From Variovorax sp. CF313 (GTDB taxonomy: Bacteria; Pseudomonadota; Gammaproteobacteria; Burkholderiales; Burkholderiaceae_C), in contig NZ_AKIW01000033.1 in assembly GCF_000282635.1 (NCBI RefSeq), forward strand, positions 124,001-188,000: a stretch of DNA of 64,000 bases, in the 5' to 3' direction. Within the stretch, counting starts at the first letter, position 1. Every line of letters starts with the position of its first letter. The notes beneath the pieces were generated by a model that did not search any database, had not been told where the DNA came from, and saw nothing but the letters and a program-made list of their open reading frames with translations. Made by a program: the position numbers and the translations under genes. This document shows positions 1 through 8,449 of the stretch, in pieces.

Positions 1-1610
1 CGCCGACATCGGACGGTGGCGCCGCCTTCGCGGTCTCCGACTCGGGCATCGGCATCGATGCGCAGCAGCACGAGCTGATCTTCGAGGCCTTCCGCCAGGC
101 CGACGGCACCACCAGCCGGCGCTACGGCGGCACCGGGCTGGGCCTGTCGATCTCGCGCGACCTCACGCAGCTGCTGGGCGGCACGCTCACGGTGCAGAGC
201 GAGCCGGGCCGGGGCAGCACCTTCACGCTGCAACTGCCGGCGAAGGCGCCGCAGGCTTCGCCGGGGCTGCCGCAACAGTCGTCGTCGGTCTACACGCCCC
301 GGCCTGCACCTGCACCTGCACCTGCACCGTCCGTGCCTTCCGCTGCGCCGCCGGCGCCAAAGCCCCCTCCCCCGGTGCCCGCACCGCAGTTCGCCGATGA
401 CCGCAGCCTCCCGCGCGACCAGGTGCGCCGCGTGCTCGTGATCGAGGACGAGCCGCAGTTCGCGCACATCCTCTACGACCTGGCGCACGAGCTGGGCTAC
501 CGCTGCCTGGTGGCGCATGGCGCGGCCGACGGCTTCGAGCTGGCCACGCAGTTCCTGCCCGACGCGATCCTGCTCGACATGCGCCTGCCCGACAGCACCG
601 GGCTCGGCCTGCTGCAGCGGCTGAAAGACTCGCCGCACACGCGCCACATTCCGATCCACGTGGTGTCCGCCGCCGAGAACGCGCAGAGCGCGGCGCTGCA
701 GATGGGCGCCATCGGCTATGCGCTGAAGCCGGCCACGCGCGACGAGCTGAGGAAGGTGTTCGGCCGGCTGGAGGAAAAGCTCACGCAGAAGGTCAAGGTC
801 GTGCTGCTGGTGGAAGACGACGAGCTGCAGCGCGAGAGCGTCATCCGGCTCATCGGCGACGAGGACATCGAGATCGTTGCCGTCGGCTCCGGCGAGGAAG
901 CGCTTGAGCTGCTGCGCACCCGCGTGTTCGACTGCATGATCACCGACCTGAAGCTGCCCGACATGCAGGGCAGCGAGCTGCTCAAGGCCATGGCAGCTGA
1001 AGAGATCGTGTCGTTCCCGCCGGTCATCGTCTACACCGGGCGCAACCTCACGCGCGACGAAGAAGCCGAGCTGCAGCGCTATTCGCGCTCGATCATCATC
1101 AAGGGCGCCCGCTCGCCGGAGCGCCTGCTCGACGAGGTGACGCTGTTCCTGCACAAGGTGGAGGCCGAGCTGTCCAGCGAGCGCCGGGGCATGCTGAAGA
1201 CGGCGCGCGGGCGCGACCGCATCTTCGAGGGCCGCACCATCCTGCTGGTGGACGACGACGTGCGCAACATCTTCGCGCTGACCAGCGCGCTGGAGCAACG
1301 CGGCGCCATCGTGGAGATCGGCCGCAACGGCCGCGAGGCGCTGGAGCGGCTCGACCAGGTCAGCGAGATCGACCTCGTGCTGATGGACGTGATGATGCCG
1401 GAGATGGACGGCCTCGAAGCCACGCGCCGCCTGCGCGGCGACCCGCGCTTCGAGAAGATGCCGGTGATCGCCATCACCGCCAAGGCCACCAAGGACGACC
1501 GCGAGCAATGCCTGGCTGCCGGCGCCAACGACTACCTCGCCAAGCCGGTGGACCTGGAACGCCTGTTCTCGCTGCTGCGCGTGTGGATGCCGAAGATGGA
1601 GCGCCTGTGA
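1..1610 (+). CDS. Hybrid sensor histidine kinase, C-terminal part with three receiver domains (5' truncated by window edge)
   Basis: The reading frame is open from base 3, so this is the end of a gene that starts upstream. The first ~85 visible residues are the end of a HATPase domain: G1 box DSGIGI, F box FEAFRQAD and G2 box [10 protein letters not shown] Pro/Ala-rich linker follows, encoded partly by a tandem CCTGCA repeat, and then three receiver domains at about visible residues 142-258, 266-383 and 412-528. Their phosphoacceptor Asp residues lie in [18 protein letters not shown] and VLMDVMMPE. The protein should autophosphorylate and relay phosphate among its own receivers. The sensor and HisKA parts are outside the window, so the signal is unknown. 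The stop overlaps the GTG start of cheR, so it heads a coupled operon. Confidence 0.9.
   Translation, partial: PTSDGGAAFAVSDSGIGIDAQQHELIFEAFRQADGTTSRRYGGTGLGLSISRDLTQLLGGTLTVQSEPGRGSTFTLQLPAKAPQASPGLPQQSSSVYTPRPAPAPAPAPSVPSAAPPAPKPPPPVPAPQFADDRSLPRDQVRRVLVIEDEPQFAHILYDLAHELGYRCLVAHGAADGFELATQFLPDAILLDMRLPDSTGLGLLQRLKDSPHTRHIPIHVVSAAENAQSAALQMGAIGYALKPATRDELRKVFGRLEEKLTQKVKVVLLVEDDELQRESVIRLIGDEDIEIVAVGSGEEALELLRTRVFDCMITDLKLPDMQGSELLKAMAAEEIVSFPPVIVYTGRNLTRDEEAELQRYSRSIIIKGARSPERLLDEVTLFLHKVEAELSSERRGMLKTARGRDRIFEGRTILLVDDDVRNIFALTSALEQRGAIVEIGRNGREALERLDQVSEIDLVLMDVMMPEMDGLEATRRLRGDPRFEKMPVIAITAKATKDDREQCLAAGANDYLAKPVDLERLFSLLRVWMPKMERL
303..326 (+). repeat. Tandem hexamer repeat (CCTGCA x4) in a Pro-Ala linker
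   Basis: Four head-to-tail copies of CCTGCA encode a run of Pro-Ala between the kinase ATPase domain and the first receiver. It is a candidate slippage site that would change linker length in frame, because each unit is two codons. Confidence 0.7.
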
Positions 1611-2476
1611 CCACACGCCCCGGCACATCGCAGGCTGCGCAGACGCCGCCGCTGCACCCGCTGAGCGACACGGAGATCGAGCTGCGCCTGCTGATGGAAG
1701 CCATTTACCTGAAGTACAGCTACGACTTCCGCAACTACACCGTGGCCTCGCAGAAGCGCCGCGTGCTGCATGCGCTCGAGCAACTCGGGCTGCCGAGCAT
1801 CTCGGCGCTGCAGGAACGGGTGCTGCGCGAGCCATTGCTGTTCGGCCGGCTGCTGCAGTTCCTGACGATCCCGGTGAGCGAGATGTTCCGCGACCCGGCC
1901 TACTTCCTGGCCTTGCGCGAGCATGTGGTGCCGATCCTGCACACCTACCCTTCCGTCAAGGTCTGGGTGGCGGGTTGCAGCACGGGCGAGGAAGTGTTCT
2001 CGCTGGCCATCCTGCTGCGCGAGGAAGGCCTGCTCGCGCGCACGCAGATCTACGCCACCGACATCAACCCCGCTTCGCTGGAGAAGGCGCGGCTGGGCAT
2101 CTTTCCGCTGGAGGCGATCCGCGGCTACACCGCAAACTATCAGCGCGCGGGCGGACGCAGCGCGTTCTCCGACTACTACACCGCCGCCTACGACGCCGCG
2201 CGCTTCGACCCTTCGCTGTGCGCCGACGTGATCTTTGCCGACCACAGCCTGGCCACCGACAGCGTGTTCGCCGAAACCCAGCTGGTGTCGTGCCGCAACG
2301 TGCTGATCTACTTCAACCGGGAGCTGCAGGACAGGGCGTTGGGCCTGTTCCACGAGTCGCTGTCGCATCGCGGCTTTCTCGGGCTGGGCTCGAAGGAAAG
2401 CATCGACTTCTCGGGCTACTCCAACCGTTTCGACACGCATGCGCGTGCCGAGCGCATCTACCGCAAGGCCACATGA
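1607..2476 (+). CDS. CheR-type chemoreceptor/protein-glutamate methyltransferase
   Basis: This 289-residue SAM-dependent methyltransferase of the CheR family transfers methyl groups to glutamates of a receptor-like partner. An N-terminal helical CheR_N region (about 20-100) is followed by the SAM-binding motif VAGCSTGEE (121-129), then ATDIN and the SCRNVLIYF catalytic-fold motif near the C-terminus. No TPR extension is present. The GTG start at 1607 was chosen because it overlaps the kinase stop (GTGA) and gives the usual family length; the frame is open further upstream. It overlaps the next gene by 4 bases (ATGA). No chemoreceptor gene is nearby, so the substrate may be the upstream kinase or another receptor-like protein. 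Confidence 0.9.
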   Translation: MTTRPGTSQAAQTPPLHPLSDTEIELRLLMEAIYLKYSYDFRNYTVASQKRRVLHALEQLGLPSISALQERVLREPLLFGRLLQFLTIPVSEMFRDPAYFLALREHVVPILHTYPSVKVWVAGCSTGEEVFSLAILLREEGLLARTQIYATDINPASLEKARLGIFPLEAIRGYTANYQRAGGRSAFSDYYTAAYDAARFDPSLCADVIFADHSLATDSVFAETQLVSCRNVLIYFNRELQDRALGLFHESLSHRGFLGLGSKESIDFSGYSNRFDTHARAERIYRKAT

Positions 2477-3078
2477 ACCGCCACCTTCGCTCACCCGTTC
2501 GCAAGCGCGTGGACGCCGTGGTGCTCGGCGCCTCGGCCGGCGGCATTGATGCGCTCTCCGCGCTGCTGCACGGCCTGCCCGCTGGTTGGCATATTCCGAT
2601 GGCGGTGGTCCTTCACCTGCCCGAGGGGCACGAGAGCCACCTCGCCGAGATCTTCGCGCAGCGCCTGCCTATTCCGGTGCACGAGGCCGCCGACAAGATG
2701 CCGCTGGCGGCCGGCAGCCTTTACTTCGCGCCGCCCGGCTATCACCTGTCGATCGAGCGCGAGCGCACCTTCTCGCTGAGCTGCGAGCCGCCGGTGCTGT
2801 TCTCGCGGCCGTCCATCGACGTGCTGATGGCCTCCGCCGCCGACGCCTACGGCCCTGCCCTCGCCGGCTTTCTGCTGACCGGCGCGAACGAAGACGGCGC
2901 CGAAGGCCTGCGTCGCATCCATCTGGCCGGCGGACTTACCGCCGTCCAGGAACCGAAAGAAGCACAGATTCCCACCATGCCCCAAGCCGCCATAGCGCGC
3001 CACGCTCCCGACTACGTGCTTCCCCTGCGCGAACTGCGCACCTTGCTGCTTCAACTGGAGGCCGCCCATGAACATTGA
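2473..3078 (+). CDS. Stand-alone CheB-type methylesterase domain
   Basis: This 201-residue protein is only the catalytic methylesterase half of CheB, which removes or deamidates receptor methylglutamates. The Ser-His-Asp triad is visible as S21 in GASAGG, H48 in LHLPEGH and D141 in TGANEDGAEG. The N-terminal receiver of classical CheB (about 350 residues) is absent, so phosphorylation cannot regulate it directly. The start overlaps the cheR stop (ATGA), and the end overlaps the next kinase gene by 11 bases, so the genes are translationally coupled. Pairing with CheR in a kinase operon points to adaptation of a non-chemotactic phosphorelay. Confidence 0.88.
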   Translation: MNRHLRSPVRKRVDAVVLGASAGGIDALSALLHGLPAGWHIPMAVVLHLPEGHESHLAEIFAQRLPIPVHEAADKMPLAAGSLYFAPPGYHLSIERERTFSLSCEPPVLFSRPSIDVLMASAADAYGPALAGFLLTGANEDGAEGLRRIHLAGGLTAVQEPKEAQIPTMPQAAIARHAPDYVLPLRELRTLLLQLEAAHEH

Positions 3079-4282
3079 CGTCCAGAGCAAGCTGCTCATC
3101 GTCGATGACCTGCCGGAAAACCTGCTGGCGCTGGAGGCGCTGATCCGCGCGCCGGGGCGCATCGTGTACCGCGCCGCCTCGGCCGACGCCGCTCTCGCGC
3201 TGCTGCTGGAGCATGAATTCGCGCTCGCCATCGTCGACGTGCAGATGCCGGGCATGAACGGCTTCGAGCTGGCCGAGCTGATGCGCGGCACCGAGCGCAC
3301 GCGGCACATTCCCATCATCTTCGTGAGCGCTGCCGGGCGCGAGCTGAACTACGCCTTCCAGGGCTACGAGAGCGGCGCGGTCGACTTCCTGCACAAGCCG
3401 CTGGACCCGCATGCGGTGGTCAGCAAGGTGCACGTGTTCGTCGACCTGTACCGGCACCGCAAGGCGCTGCGGCACGAGATGGAATCGCTCGCTGCCGCGC
3501 ACCGCAAGCAGGAAGAGCTGGTGCAGCAGCTGCAGCAGACGCAGCACGAACTGGAGCGCGCGGTGCGCATGCGCGACGACTTCATGTCGATGGTGTCGCA
3601 CGAGCTGCGCACGCCGCTCAACACGCTGTACCTCGAGGCGCAGCTGCGGCAGCTGCACCTGTCCAAGGGCAATCTCGCCAACTTCGCGCCCGAGCGGCTG
3701 CCCGCGATGATCGAGCGCGACCAGCGGCAGATCCGCAACATGGTGCGGCTGATCGACGACATGCTCGACGTCACGCGCATGCGGCGCGACGCGCTGTCGA
3801 TCAAGACCGAGCCGGTCGACCTGGCCGCGCTGGCGCGTGCAGTGGTGGAGAACCTGCGCCAGCAGGCCGAAGCCGCGGGCTCGGCCATCACGCTGATTGC
3901 GCCCGCCGAACTGCACGGCGTGTGGGACGAGTTCCGCATCGAACAGGTGCTGACCAACCTGCTGACCAATGCCCTGCGCTACGGCGGCGGCAAGCCGGTC
4001 GAGATGGTGGTGCAGCAGATGGGAGGCACCGCCCGGGTGGCCGTGCGCGACCAGGGCATCGGCATTGCGCCCGAAGACCAGGAGCGCATCTTCAAGCAGT
4101 TCGAGCGCACCAAGGACAGCCGCAAGCACGCGGCCGGGCTGGGCCTGGGCCTGTACATCACGCACAAGATCGTGAGCCTGCATGGCGGACAGATCGGAGT
4201 GGAAAGCGCGCCGGGCGAAGGCTCGCGCTTCGTGGTCGACCTGCCGCTCGAGCCGCCGGCCATACTTCCCTCTTCAACCTGA
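3068..4282 (+). CDS. Receiver-histidine kinase hybrid (REC-HisKA-HATPase)
   Basis: This 404-residue cytoplasmic kinase has its receiver first: D57 in AIVDVQMPG with the acidic DD pair near residues 13-14. A coiled segment (about 130-170) leads into HisKA with H178 in MVSHELRTPL and then a HATPase domain with DQGIGIAPEDQ and GLGLGLYITHKI. There are no membrane segments, so it is controlled by phosphotransfer rather than by direct external sensing. It probably receives phosphate from the upstream hybrid kinase and passes it to the single-domain regulator that follows. It overlaps the CheB gene by 11 bases. Confidence 0.9.
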   Translation: MNIDVQSKLLIVDDLPENLLALEALIRAPGRIVYRAASADAALALLLEHEFALAIVDVQMPGMNGFELAELMRGTERTRHIPIIFVSAAGRELNYAFQGYESGAVDFLHKPLDPHAVVSKVHVFVDLYRHRKALRHEMESLAAAHRKQEELVQQLQQTQHELERAVRMRDDFMSMVSHELRTPLNTLYLEAQLRQLHLSKGNLANFAPERLPAMIERDQRQIRNMVRLIDDMLDVTRMRRDALSIKTEPVDLAALARAVVENLRQQAEAAGSAITLIAPAELHGVWDEFRIEQVLTNLLTNALRYGGGKPVEMVVQQMGGTARVAVRDQGIGIAPEDQERIFKQFERTKDSRKHAAGLGLGLYITHKIVSLHGGQIGVESAPGEGSRFVVDLPLEPPAILPSST

Positions 4283-4298
4283 AGGAAAGAAACCCCTC

Positions 4299-4655
4299 GT
4301 GAACGTGCTGATCGTCGACGACAACAAGGCAGCGGCCGACCTGCTGCAGGAACTGCTGGGCCTGTTCGGCCACACCGCGCGCTGCACCTACACGGCGCAG
4401 CAGGCGCTGGACGCCGCCGCCGCCGAGAGCTTCGATGCCGCGCTCATCGACCTCACGCTGCCCGATTTCCCGGGCACCGAGGTGGCGCGGCGGCTGCGCG
4501 CCAGCACCACCCAAGGCACGCCGAAGCTGTTGATCGCGATCTCGGGTTTTTCGGCGGAGGACACGGGCGGCGAGGCGGCCGAAGGGCTGTTCGACCACCA
4601 CCTGCAGAAGCCGATCGACATCGACAGGCTCGGCGGCCTCCTGGCGCAGGGCTGA
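4299..4655 (+). CDS. Single-domain response regulator
   Basis: This 118-residue protein is a receiver domain and nothing else. VDD (residues 6-8), the phosphoacceptor D51 in ALIDLTLPD and the conserved Lys in LQKPID are all present. A GTG start at 4299 follows an AAGGAA ribosome-binding site at 4282-4287, 16 bases after the kinase stop. Without an output domain it must act by protein-protein contact or as a phosphate shuttle or sink for the relay encoded just upstream. Confidence 0.88.
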   Translation: MNVLIVDDNKAAADLLQELLGLFGHTARCTYTAQQALDAAAAESFDAALIDLTLPDFPGTEVARRLRASTTQGTPKLLIAISGFSAEDTGGEAAEGLFDHHLQKPIDIDRLGGLLAQG

Positions 4656-4680
4656 GCGCGGCCGGCAGCCGGCAGCCGGC

Positions 4681-4696
4681 TAGTGGTAAACCACTA
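4681..4696. promoter_or_regulatory. FadR/GntR-type palindromic operator 1
   Basis: Near-perfect palindrome TAGTGGT-AA-ACCACTA with 7-base arms, about 40 bases before the GntR start codon. It has the GGT-N2-ACC core usual for FadR-subfamily regulators, so autoregulation is likely. Confidence 0.75.
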
Positions 4697-4705
4697 TCGG
4701 CAAAT

Positions 4706-4715
4706 TGGTGAACCA
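4706..4715. promoter_or_regulatory. FadR/GntR-type palindromic operator 2
   Basis: A second copy of the core, TGGT-GA-ACCA, centred 22 bases (about two helical turns) after the first, so two dimers could bind on the same face of the DNA. The start codon follows 20 bases later. Confidence 0.7.
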
Positions 4716-4735
4716 CTTTTAGACTGGCTCACCAC

Positions 4736-5467
4736 ATGGCGACCATTCACGAACTCCCCCGCCTGCCTGCGACCGAGCCGGATTCCGACCGCTCCTACCA
4801 GAAGCTCGCAGCCAGCATCGCCGCCCTCATCACCGAAGGCGAATTCAAGGTGGGCGACCGCCTGCCGTCCGAGCGCGCACTGGCCGACCGCTTCGGCGTG
4901 AGCCGCACGCTGGTGCGCGAGGCCATCATCGTGCTGGAGATCCAGGGCAACGTCGAAGTGCGCGGCGGCTCGGGCATCTATGTCTGTGCGCCGGCACCCG
5001 GCGCGGTGGCGCCGGCCTCGGCCTACACCCTGTCGCCCGGCCCGGGCCCCTTCGAGCTGCTGCGCGCGCGCTGCCTGATCGAGGCCGAGATCGCGGCGGT
5101 GGCCGCCGAGAGCCGCAAGGACAGCGACCTCGACCGCATCTACAGCGCGCTGGCCGAGATGCGCGAGAACATGCACGACAAGGAGGCCAACGAAGCGGCC
5201 GACCGCCTGTTCCACCTGCGCATTGCCGAGTCGACCGGCAACAGCGTGCTGCTGCAGATGGTGACCGCGGTGTGGGACCACACCAAGGCCCCGATCTGGT
5301 CGCAGCTGGAGGCCCACTTCCACACCCCGGCGCTGCGCCGCGCCTCGCAGGACGACCACCAGCGCGTGTTCACCGCCCTGCTGGAGCGCGACGCAGACGC
5401 GGCCCGCAAAGCCATGCGCGCGCACATCGAGCGCGTGATCAGCGAATTCGCGCAAGCCTGGCGCTGA
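4736..5467 (+). CDS. GntR family transcriptional regulator, FadR subfamily (FCD domain)
   Basis: This 243-residue regulator has an N-terminal winged helix (about 22-90) with RLPSERALADRFGVSRTLVR and the wing motif VRGGSGIYV, then an all-helical FCD ligand-binding domain (about 105-235). FCD domains usually bind an organic or sugar acid through a metal site; the histidines in HLRIAES and HTKAP fit that. Two palindromic operators lie directly before the ATG. It heads a sugar-acid transport and catabolism locus, so it most likely represses these genes until a sugar acid such as gulonate, idonate or mannonate binds. The inducer is an inference. Confidence 0.88.
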   Translation: MATIHELPRLPATEPDSDRSYQKLAASIAALITEGEFKVGDRLPSERALADRFGVSRTLVREAIIVLEIQGNVEVRGGSGIYVCAPAPGAVAPASAYTLSPGPGPFELLRARCLIEAEIAAVAAESRKDSDLDRIYSALAEMRENMHDKEANEAADRLFHLRIAESTGNSVLLQMVTAVWDHTKAPIWSQLEAHFHTPALRRASQDDHQRVFTALLERDADAARKAMRAHIERVISEFAQAWR

Positions 5468-5525
5468 GCAGGCACCCGGCGTCCGGCCTGCCGGCCGGCG
5501 CCACCCGAACCACGGAGACAAGACC

Positions 5526-6371
5526 ATGAGATCCACCGTCCTTCGGCGATGCCGCATCGCCGCGCATTGCTTCGCCCTGACATTGCTGGCCGCTACCGCG
5601 GGTGGCGCGTCCGCCCAGCCGGCGCCCGGCGCCAGCCCACGCATCGACGCCATCCGCAAGGCCGGCGAACTGCGCGTGGGCGTGCTGCAGAACGCCCCCT
5701 GGCTGATGGAAAACACCACCGGCCAGGGCGAACCGTGGAGCGGCCCGGCCTGGCTGCTGGCCACCGAATACGCGAAGCTGCTGGGCGTGAAGCTGCGCAC
5801 CGTGCCGGTCTCACACGAGACCAAGGTGCCGGTGCTCGCGGCCAACCAGGTCGACATGACCATCAGCCCCCTGGGCGAAACGCCCGAGCGGCTCAAGGTG
5901 GTCGACTTCGTCATCTACTCCGCCACCAGCGTGTGCATGTTCGGTCGCGCCGACAACGCGAAGCTGGCCAAGGCCGCCTCTGTGGACGACCTTAACCAGC
6001 CCGACGTGACGATCGCCTATTTCACCGGCGGCGCCGAGGAAGGCTGGGTCAAGGAGCGCTTCCCGAAGGCGAAGCTGCGCGCCGTCGCCAGTTCGGGCGC
6101 CACCGCCCCCATCGAGGAAATCATGGCGCGCCGCGCCGACGCCGCGCCGATCAACCGCGTGCCATGGGTCGGCCTGCAGCAGAAGGTCAAGGGACTGGCC
6201 GTGCTGCCGAAGGACAACAACTGCCAGTCGAGCACCGAGAAGGCCTCGCCCGTCGGGCTCGCGGTGGACAAGAACCAGCCCGCGTACCTGAACTGGCTGC
6301 GCGAGGTCGCCAAGGCGCAGAAGGCGCGCCTGGACGCGGACGAGGCCCGCATCGTCGGCACGCTCAAGTGA
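5526..6371 (+). CDS. ABC transporter periplasmic substrate-binding protein, family 3 (copy 1)
   Basis: This 281-residue secreted binding protein has an N-terminal signal peptide (about 1-30, cleavage after GGASA) and a two-lobed family-3 solute-binding fold, with the usual opening KAGELRVGVLQNAPW and the hinge-type segment VDMTISPLGETPERLKVVDF. The family normally binds polar amino acids. It sits 58 bases after the regulator and 34 before a clear paralogue, which looks like a tandem duplication. The neighbouring sugar-acid enzymes suggest its ligand may be a sugar acid or a conjugate rather than a standard amino acid. Confidence 0.85.
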   Translation: MRSTVLRRCRIAAHCFALTLLAATAGGASAQPAPGASPRIDAIRKAGELRVGVLQNAPWLMENTTGQGEPWSGPAWLLATEYAKLLGVKLRTVPVSHETKVPVLAANQVDMTISPLGETPERLKVVDFVIYSATSVCMFGRADNAKLAKAASVDDLNQPDVTIAYFTGGAEEGWVKERFPKAKLRAVASSGATAPIEEIMARRADAAPINRVPWVGLQQKVKGLAVLPKDNNCQSSTEKASPVGLAVDKNQPAYLNWLREVAKAQKARLDADEARIVGTLK

Positions 6372-6405
6372 GCATGAATCCCAGCAACATCAGGAGACAG
6401 ACAGC

Positions 6406-7257
6406 ATGACGAAGATCAAGACCTTCCTGGCGCGCGCATCGCGCGGTGCCGTGTTCGCTGCGGCACTCGCGGCCCTGGGCTCGACGGCCCTGGCGCAGAC
6501 CCCGCCCGCGCCGGGTGCCAGCCCCCGCATCGACGCCATCCGCAAGGCCGGCGTGCTGCGCGTCGGCGTGGTCAACAACCCGCCCTGGCTGGTGCAGAAC
6601 ACCAGCGGCGACGGCGAAGACTGGGCCGGCCCGTCGTGGATGCTGGGCAAGGAATTCGCCAAGCTGCTCGGCGTGAGGATGATGCCGGTGGCGGTGAGCC
6701 ACGAAACCAAGGTGCCGGCGCTGGTGGCCAACCAGATGGACATCATGATCGGCCCGCTGAACCAGACGGCCGAGCGCGCGAAGATCATCGACTTCGTCAC
6801 CTTCTCCAGCACCGGCGTGTGCATGTTCGGACGCGCCGACAACCCGAAGTTCACCGGCGCGAAGACGCTCGAGGATTTCAACAGGCCCGAAGTCACCATC
6901 GCCTATTTCTCGGGTGCCGGCGAAGAGCCGCTGGTGCGCCAGCAGTTCCCGAAGGCCAAGCTGCGCGGGGTGGCCAATTCAGGCTCGGTCGCGCCCATCG
7001 AGGAAGTGATGGCCGGGCGCTCCGACGTGGCGCCGCTCAACCGCATGCTGTGGCCCAACATCAGCAAGAAGGTGAAGGGGCTGGCCGCGTTCCCGAAGGA
7101 AAACGACTGCCAGGACAGCAAGATCTTCGAGATCCAGTCCGGCATGGGCGTGGCCAAGGAACAGCAGGTGTACCTCGACTGGCTGCGATCGGTGGCGCAG
7201 CGCATGCAGCCCGCGCTGACCGCGGAAGAGCGGCGCATGACGCAGAACCTCAAGTAA
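6406..7257 (+). CDS. ABC transporter periplasmic substrate-binding protein, family 3 (copy 2)
   Basis: This 283-residue paralogue of the preceding gene shares its layout: a signal peptide (about 1-28, after TALA) and then the same blocks, such as GASPRIDAIRKAG, VSHETKVP, VCMFGRADN and the C-terminal YLDWLR segment. One ABC transporter follows, so the two proteins either widen its substrate range or differ in affinity. Hairpins between this gene and the next dehydrogenase may stabilise the upstream message and keep binding-protein levels above those of the membrane components. Confidence 0.85.
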   Translation: MTKIKTFLARASRGAVFAAALAALGSTALAQTPPAPGASPRIDAIRKAGVLRVGVVNNPPWLVQNTSGDGEDWAGPSWMLGKEFAKLLGVRMMPVAVSHETKVPALVANQMDIMIGPLNQTAERAKIIDFVTFSSTGVCMFGRADNPKFTGAKTLEDFNRPEVTIAYFSGAGEEPLVRQQFPKAKLRGVANSGSVAPIEEVMAGRSDVAPLNRMLWPNISKKVKGLAAFPKENDCQDSKIFEIQSGMGVAKEQQVYLDWLRSVAQRMQPALTAEERRMTQNLK

Positions 7258-7261
7258 GTCG

Positions 7262-7328
7262 AGCGCCTTCGGGCGCTTCCTCCACCTCCCATCGAAGTCT
7301 TTCGGGCCGCCGCCATCGGAGCGGCCCG
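7262..7328 (+). promoter_or_regulatory. Two hairpins between binding protein 2 and the dehydrogenase
   Basis: AGCGCC-TTCG-GGCGCT at 7262-7277 and a perfect 8-base inverted repeat CGGGCCGC/GCGGCCCG at 7303-7310 and 7321-7328. Neither has a T tract, so they are more likely mRNA-stabilising or partial-termination elements than full terminators. Confidence 0.5.
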
Positions 7329-7365
7329 CGGGGACTCCCTTGCCCATCATTTCGAGATCTTCACC

Positions 7366-8403
7366 ATGTTGAATTGCCAGATCCACGGTGCCCGCGACCT
7401 GCGCGTGGAAGACGTGCCCACTGAAACGCTCTCGCCCACGCAGGTGCGCGTCGGCGTCAAGGCCGTGGGCATCTGCGGCTCCGACCTGCACTACTACCAG
7501 CACGGCCGCGTCGGCGACTTCCTGATCCGCGCCCCGCTCACGCCGGGCCACGAAGCCTCGGGCCAGGTGCTGGAAGTGGGCGCGCAAGTGACCTCGGTGC
7601 GCGCCGGCGACCGCGTGGCGCTCAACCCCTCGCGCACCTGCGGCCACTGCCGCTTCTGCCGCGTGGGTGCTTCCAACCACTGCGAGAACGTGCACTTCTT
7701 CGGCAGCGCGAGCAAGTGGCCCCACATGCAGGGCGCGATGCGCGAGCAGGTGGTGGTGGAAGCGAGCCAGTGCGTGCCCGTACCCGACGGCCTGTCGTTC
7801 GAACTGGCCGCCTTCGGCGAGCCGCTGGCGGTGGCGCTGCATGCGGTGCAGGAGGCCGGCTCGCTGCTGGGCAAGACGGTAATGGTGATCGGCACCGGCC
7901 CCATCGGGGCCCTGATCCTCATGGCCGCGAAGCTGGCGGGCGCGAGCCGGCTGATCGCGGTGGACATCCAGGACCAGACGCTGGCCGCCTGCACCCGCGT
8001 GGGCGCCACGCAGACCATCAACGCCGCGAAGGACCCGGCGGCACTGGACGCGCTGGCCGAGGGCAAAGGCCAGGTCGACGTGAGCTTCGAGGTGTCGGGC
8101 AACTACGCAGGGCTGGCCAACTGCATCCGCCTCACGCGCCCGCGCGGCACCGTCGTGCAGGTGGGCACACTCAACGGCAGCAGCGAGGGCTGCCCGTTCA
8201 ACCAGGTCATGGTGAAGAGCCTCACCTACGTTGGCACCTTCCGCTTCATCGGCGAGTACGCATGGGCGGTCGACTACCTGAGCCGCGGCGTGCTCGACGT
8301 GTCGCCGCTGCTGACCGACGCACTGCCGGTGTCGCGCGTGCACGAGGCCTTTGCGCTGGCCGCCGACCGGCAGCGCGCCATGAAGGTGATGGTCACGTTC
8401 TGA
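7366..8403 (+). CDS. Zinc-dependent polyol/sugar-acid dehydrogenase (L-idonate 5-dehydrogenase or L-gulonate 5-dehydrogenase type)
   Basis: This 345-residue medium-chain dehydrogenase oxidises a secondary alcohol with NAD(P). Catalytic zinc ligands are visible at C37 (GICGSD), H62-E63 (PGHE) and E152 (FGEP). A structural zinc site is formed by C92, C95, C98 and C106, and the Rossmann motif GTGPIG is at 176-181. The sequence resembles the L-idonate 5-dehydrogenase and sorbitol dehydrogenase group. Next to ManD and a fructuronate reductase-like gene, the best inferred role is oxidation of L-gulonate to D-fructuronate, or of L-idonate to a 5-keto acid. It lies between the binding proteins and permeases of the transporter, so transport and catabolism are one unit. 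Confidence 0.8.
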   Translation: MLNCQIHGARDLRVEDVPTETLSPTQVRVGVKAVGICGSDLHYYQHGRVGDFLIRAPLTPGHEASGQVLEVGAQVTSVRAGDRVALNPSRTCGHCRFCRVGASNHCENVHFFGSASKWPHMQGAMREQVVVEASQCVPVPDGLSFELAAFGEPLAVALHAVQEAGSLLGKTVMVIGTGPIGALILMAAKLAGASRLIAVDIQDQTLAACTRVGATQTINAAKDPAALDALAEGKGQVDVSFEVSGNYAGLANCIRLTRPRGTVVQVGTLNGSSEGCPFNQVMVKSLTYVGTFRFIGEYAWAVDYLSRGVLDVSPLLTDALPVSRVHEAFALAADRQRAMKVMVTF

Positions 8404-8449
8404 AGAACGCACCCGCCCTTCCCTTCATCACCTCACGGGGATTATTCCC

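Noticed and set aside
1975-2472. N-terminal extension of the CheB frame that might encode a receiver
   Set aside because: It overlaps cheR out of frame and has Arg/Gly-rich shadow composition; no receiver motifs.
4660-4680. GCCGGCA direct repeats after the response regulator gene
   Set aside because: Short and GC-rich; could fold, but no T tract follows and nothing supports a function.
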